NCBI RefSeq assembly: GCF_036370855.1
Contig: NC_088106.1
Location: 31,200,501-31,264,500, forward strand
DNA: 64,000 nucleotides
Direction of reading: 5' to 3'
DNA from: Dromaius novaehollandiae
Lineage: Eukaryota; Chordata; Aves; Casuariiformes; Dromaiidae
The position numbers were made by a program, and so were the translations under genes. How positions within the stretch are numbered: the stretch's first letter is position 1; each line of letters opens with the position of its first letter. The notes under the pieces were generated by a model. It saw only the letters and a program-made list of their open reading frames with translations. It searched no databases and was not told the origin of the DNA. Positions 62,251 through 64,000 of this stretch are shown piece by piece.

Positions 62251-64000
62251 CCTGCCGCAGTCGCTTTGTAACTCCGGTTTCAGGTTAGAGCTATCTGAGT
62301 GCCGGCTGCCCCCGCCTACCTCACCCGTTGTTTACGGTATCGCTGCGATTTGGCCTTTTCGGGGTATTTCGGTACGCGCCGTCCCGCTTTCTGTGGGCTT
62401 GTTGTCGCGTGTCTGTGCTGCAGCCTCTCTGAAAGGTGTCGCCCGCTTTACTTGATGTTTTGTGCCTTTAACTTCGTTTGTCGTGGCTTTTACTTATACT
62501 CAAAACTGTCAATAAGGACACTCGTCGTCGTTTTTGGGCCGATTCCTCTTCTTGCTTCGAACGCTTAGTTGTAGCGGGATTCAGATTAGAGAGCGAGGGC
62601 GGCTTTGGGGGAAGATGGGAGGAAGGTGGATTTTTATCGTGTATGGTAGTGGAAAGCCTTCATGTTTTACTGCACGTGTGCTTGTATGTGTTGTTTCCCG
62701 CCTCCCTCGAAATGCTGCTGCAGGTGAGACGTGAAAGGATTACTGGAATCTCTCTTTTGAGTTGATACCTTTTTCTTCTGTCTCGTTAAGTATTTTCAGT
62801 GCAAATAGAAGCAGAGAAGATACTCGAGAGAAGAATCCATCCAGGAGAGTTGTTGAGCCAGTAGGTAGTAAGTAGTCTGCTGGCAGGGCTTACGAGCCGG
62901 TGGTAGGACTCGGATGTGAGGGAGTAGTGCTGTATTGCTCTAATAACTTCCTCTAATCAGTTAAACGAGCATTGTAAACAGAAGCTGGAGTGAGAGCCAC
63001 TAGAATAGGCCTTGGACAGGACAGTGCTCAGGGATGGAGAGGAAGAAATTAGTAAGTTCACTTGATTCTTTATGCCTCATACCTAATGATTTAAAACCTT
63101 ATTTTTGAAATTTAGCATTCTCCTGGCTGAGCAGGTTCTTGAAATGGTCTGGTTTTGAAGTCTCTTGTTTAGGGAATGCTCTAAGGGTCTTTGGCTGCTC
63201 TGATGGAGAGGAGTGTACATCTTTGCTCATCAGTATTTTGATTCTGTTTAAGAGGTTTGAGCATTTGTTCCTTTGATTTCTCAGGGACCAGCGGTGGTCC
63301 TTCCCTGTGTACATCCCTCCATGCCTTTTCGGGGAAGCTTTAGAGCTTGAGGTCTCCCAGCGTGTTATGGTTCCAACCACAGAAGTACACAATCGCAAGA
63401 CAGAGCGACGAGACCCTTTTCATTGTATAATAAGAGATAGTATTTGTAGTGGATGTGAAGAGTTTGGGTTTATAAGGATAGCCACGTGCACCCACAAGAG
63501 CATCTTTTGTCCTGATGTGACTGAGGTCTCGTATTCTTCCTCTCCTTTTTCTGTACTTGTTGGATGCCTGAAGCGTCAGTTGGTGTTGACTTGGCAATTC
63601 TGCTTGGAAATAACGTATAGTAATCTTTATGTGTGGTTATTGCCAGCAAAAATAGTAAAAGATTAAAGCTTGCTGCTGGTGAACTGAAGGCAGTGGTTTT
63701 TAGGGACCTGTTTTGAGAGCTATCCAAGAAAGCTTGTCCCTGCTGTGAGTACCTCCTCACTGGTCTTCAAGGTAGCTCTCAATCAGTAGGTCTTCTGGAA
63801 TTCCTTAGATGTGAGAGGTGTGAATTACCCTTTTTGTACTTGGCATTTGGGAAATTTGGTTTACTTCAGACTAGCGGTCTTTTTATAGCCTAAAGATGAA
63901 GCATCTTAGTGGCCATCTCTTAGTCACTGACCAAAAGATACTGTACTCCGATGGGTTCTCTTGAAAACCTTGGTATCTTGCATAGGCATATCCTCAGGTA
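62004..64000 (+). other. FARP2: Presumed FARP2 first intron (partial)
   Basis: Leaves the CpG island and becomes ordinary sequence. No FARP2 N-terminal coding exon, repeat or RNA gene recognised. Confidence 0.4.

Noticed and set aside
1-64000. CRISPR arrays, bacterial operons, phage or defence systems
   Set aside because: The window is vertebrate genomic DNA with spliced genes; no regularly spaced repeats or prokaryotic gene organisation seen.

Overview
The window is vertebrate nuclear DNA, most likely from a bird. It shows spliced genes with GT-AG introns, CpG-island promoters, decayed CR1-type LINE fragments and a generally low density of recognisable repeats. No prokaryotic, CRISPR, phage or intact viral system is visible. 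Two protein-coding genes can be read exon by exon, and a third is suggested by position.

Region 1 (1 to about 11.2 kb, minus strand) is the 5' part of HDLBP, which encodes vigilin, a cytoplasmic multi-KH RNA-binding protein. Seven coding exons (6409-6297, 5348-5194, 4649-4434, 2785-2579, 2112-1897, 1066-860, 641-534) join in frame to give the first 395 residues, ending in the middle of KH domain 4. The remaining exons lie beyond base 1. A CpG island at about 9.2-11.9 kb contains a minus-strand TATA/CArG element and a strong splice donor, a candidate proximal first exon.

Region 2 (about 11.9-24.7 kb) has no recognisable exon. It holds one CR1 3' fragment and is either HDLBP intron 1 or upstream sequence, depending on the promoter used.

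Region 3 (about 24.7-25.9 kb) is a CpG island with NRF1, YY1 and CCAAT motifs and donor-like sites on both strands. It is the likely bidirectional promoter of SEPT2 (plus) and a distal HDLBP isoform (minus).

Region 4 (28.1-45.7 kb or further, plus strand) is the complete coding region of SEPT2 (septin-2): 11 coding exons in consistent phase, 1089 nt, 362 residues plus stop. A further 3'-UTR exon follows.

Region 5 (about 48.8-61.1 kb) is mostly unannotated intergenic DNA, with a dead CR1 reverse-transcriptase fragment at about 51.8-52.9 kb.

Region 6 (61.1-64 kb) opens with a third CpG island with a CCAAT box and a GTGAGG donor. By the HDLBP-SEPT2-FARP2 gene order known in vertebrates this is probably the untranslated first exon of FARP2, but no FARP2 coding exon is present in the window.

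The two solid genes are not a pathway. They are head-to-head neighbours that may share the 25-kb promoter: vigilin binds mRNA and tRNA in the cytoplasm, and septin-2 builds GTP-binding filaments. I found no convincing undescribed system. The best second looks are the two candidate HDLBP promoters, the TATA/CArG element, the SEPT2 splice-site oddities (TTTTA repeat at an acceptor, weak donor after exon 10) and the CpG-rich patch at 57.2-57.5 kb.
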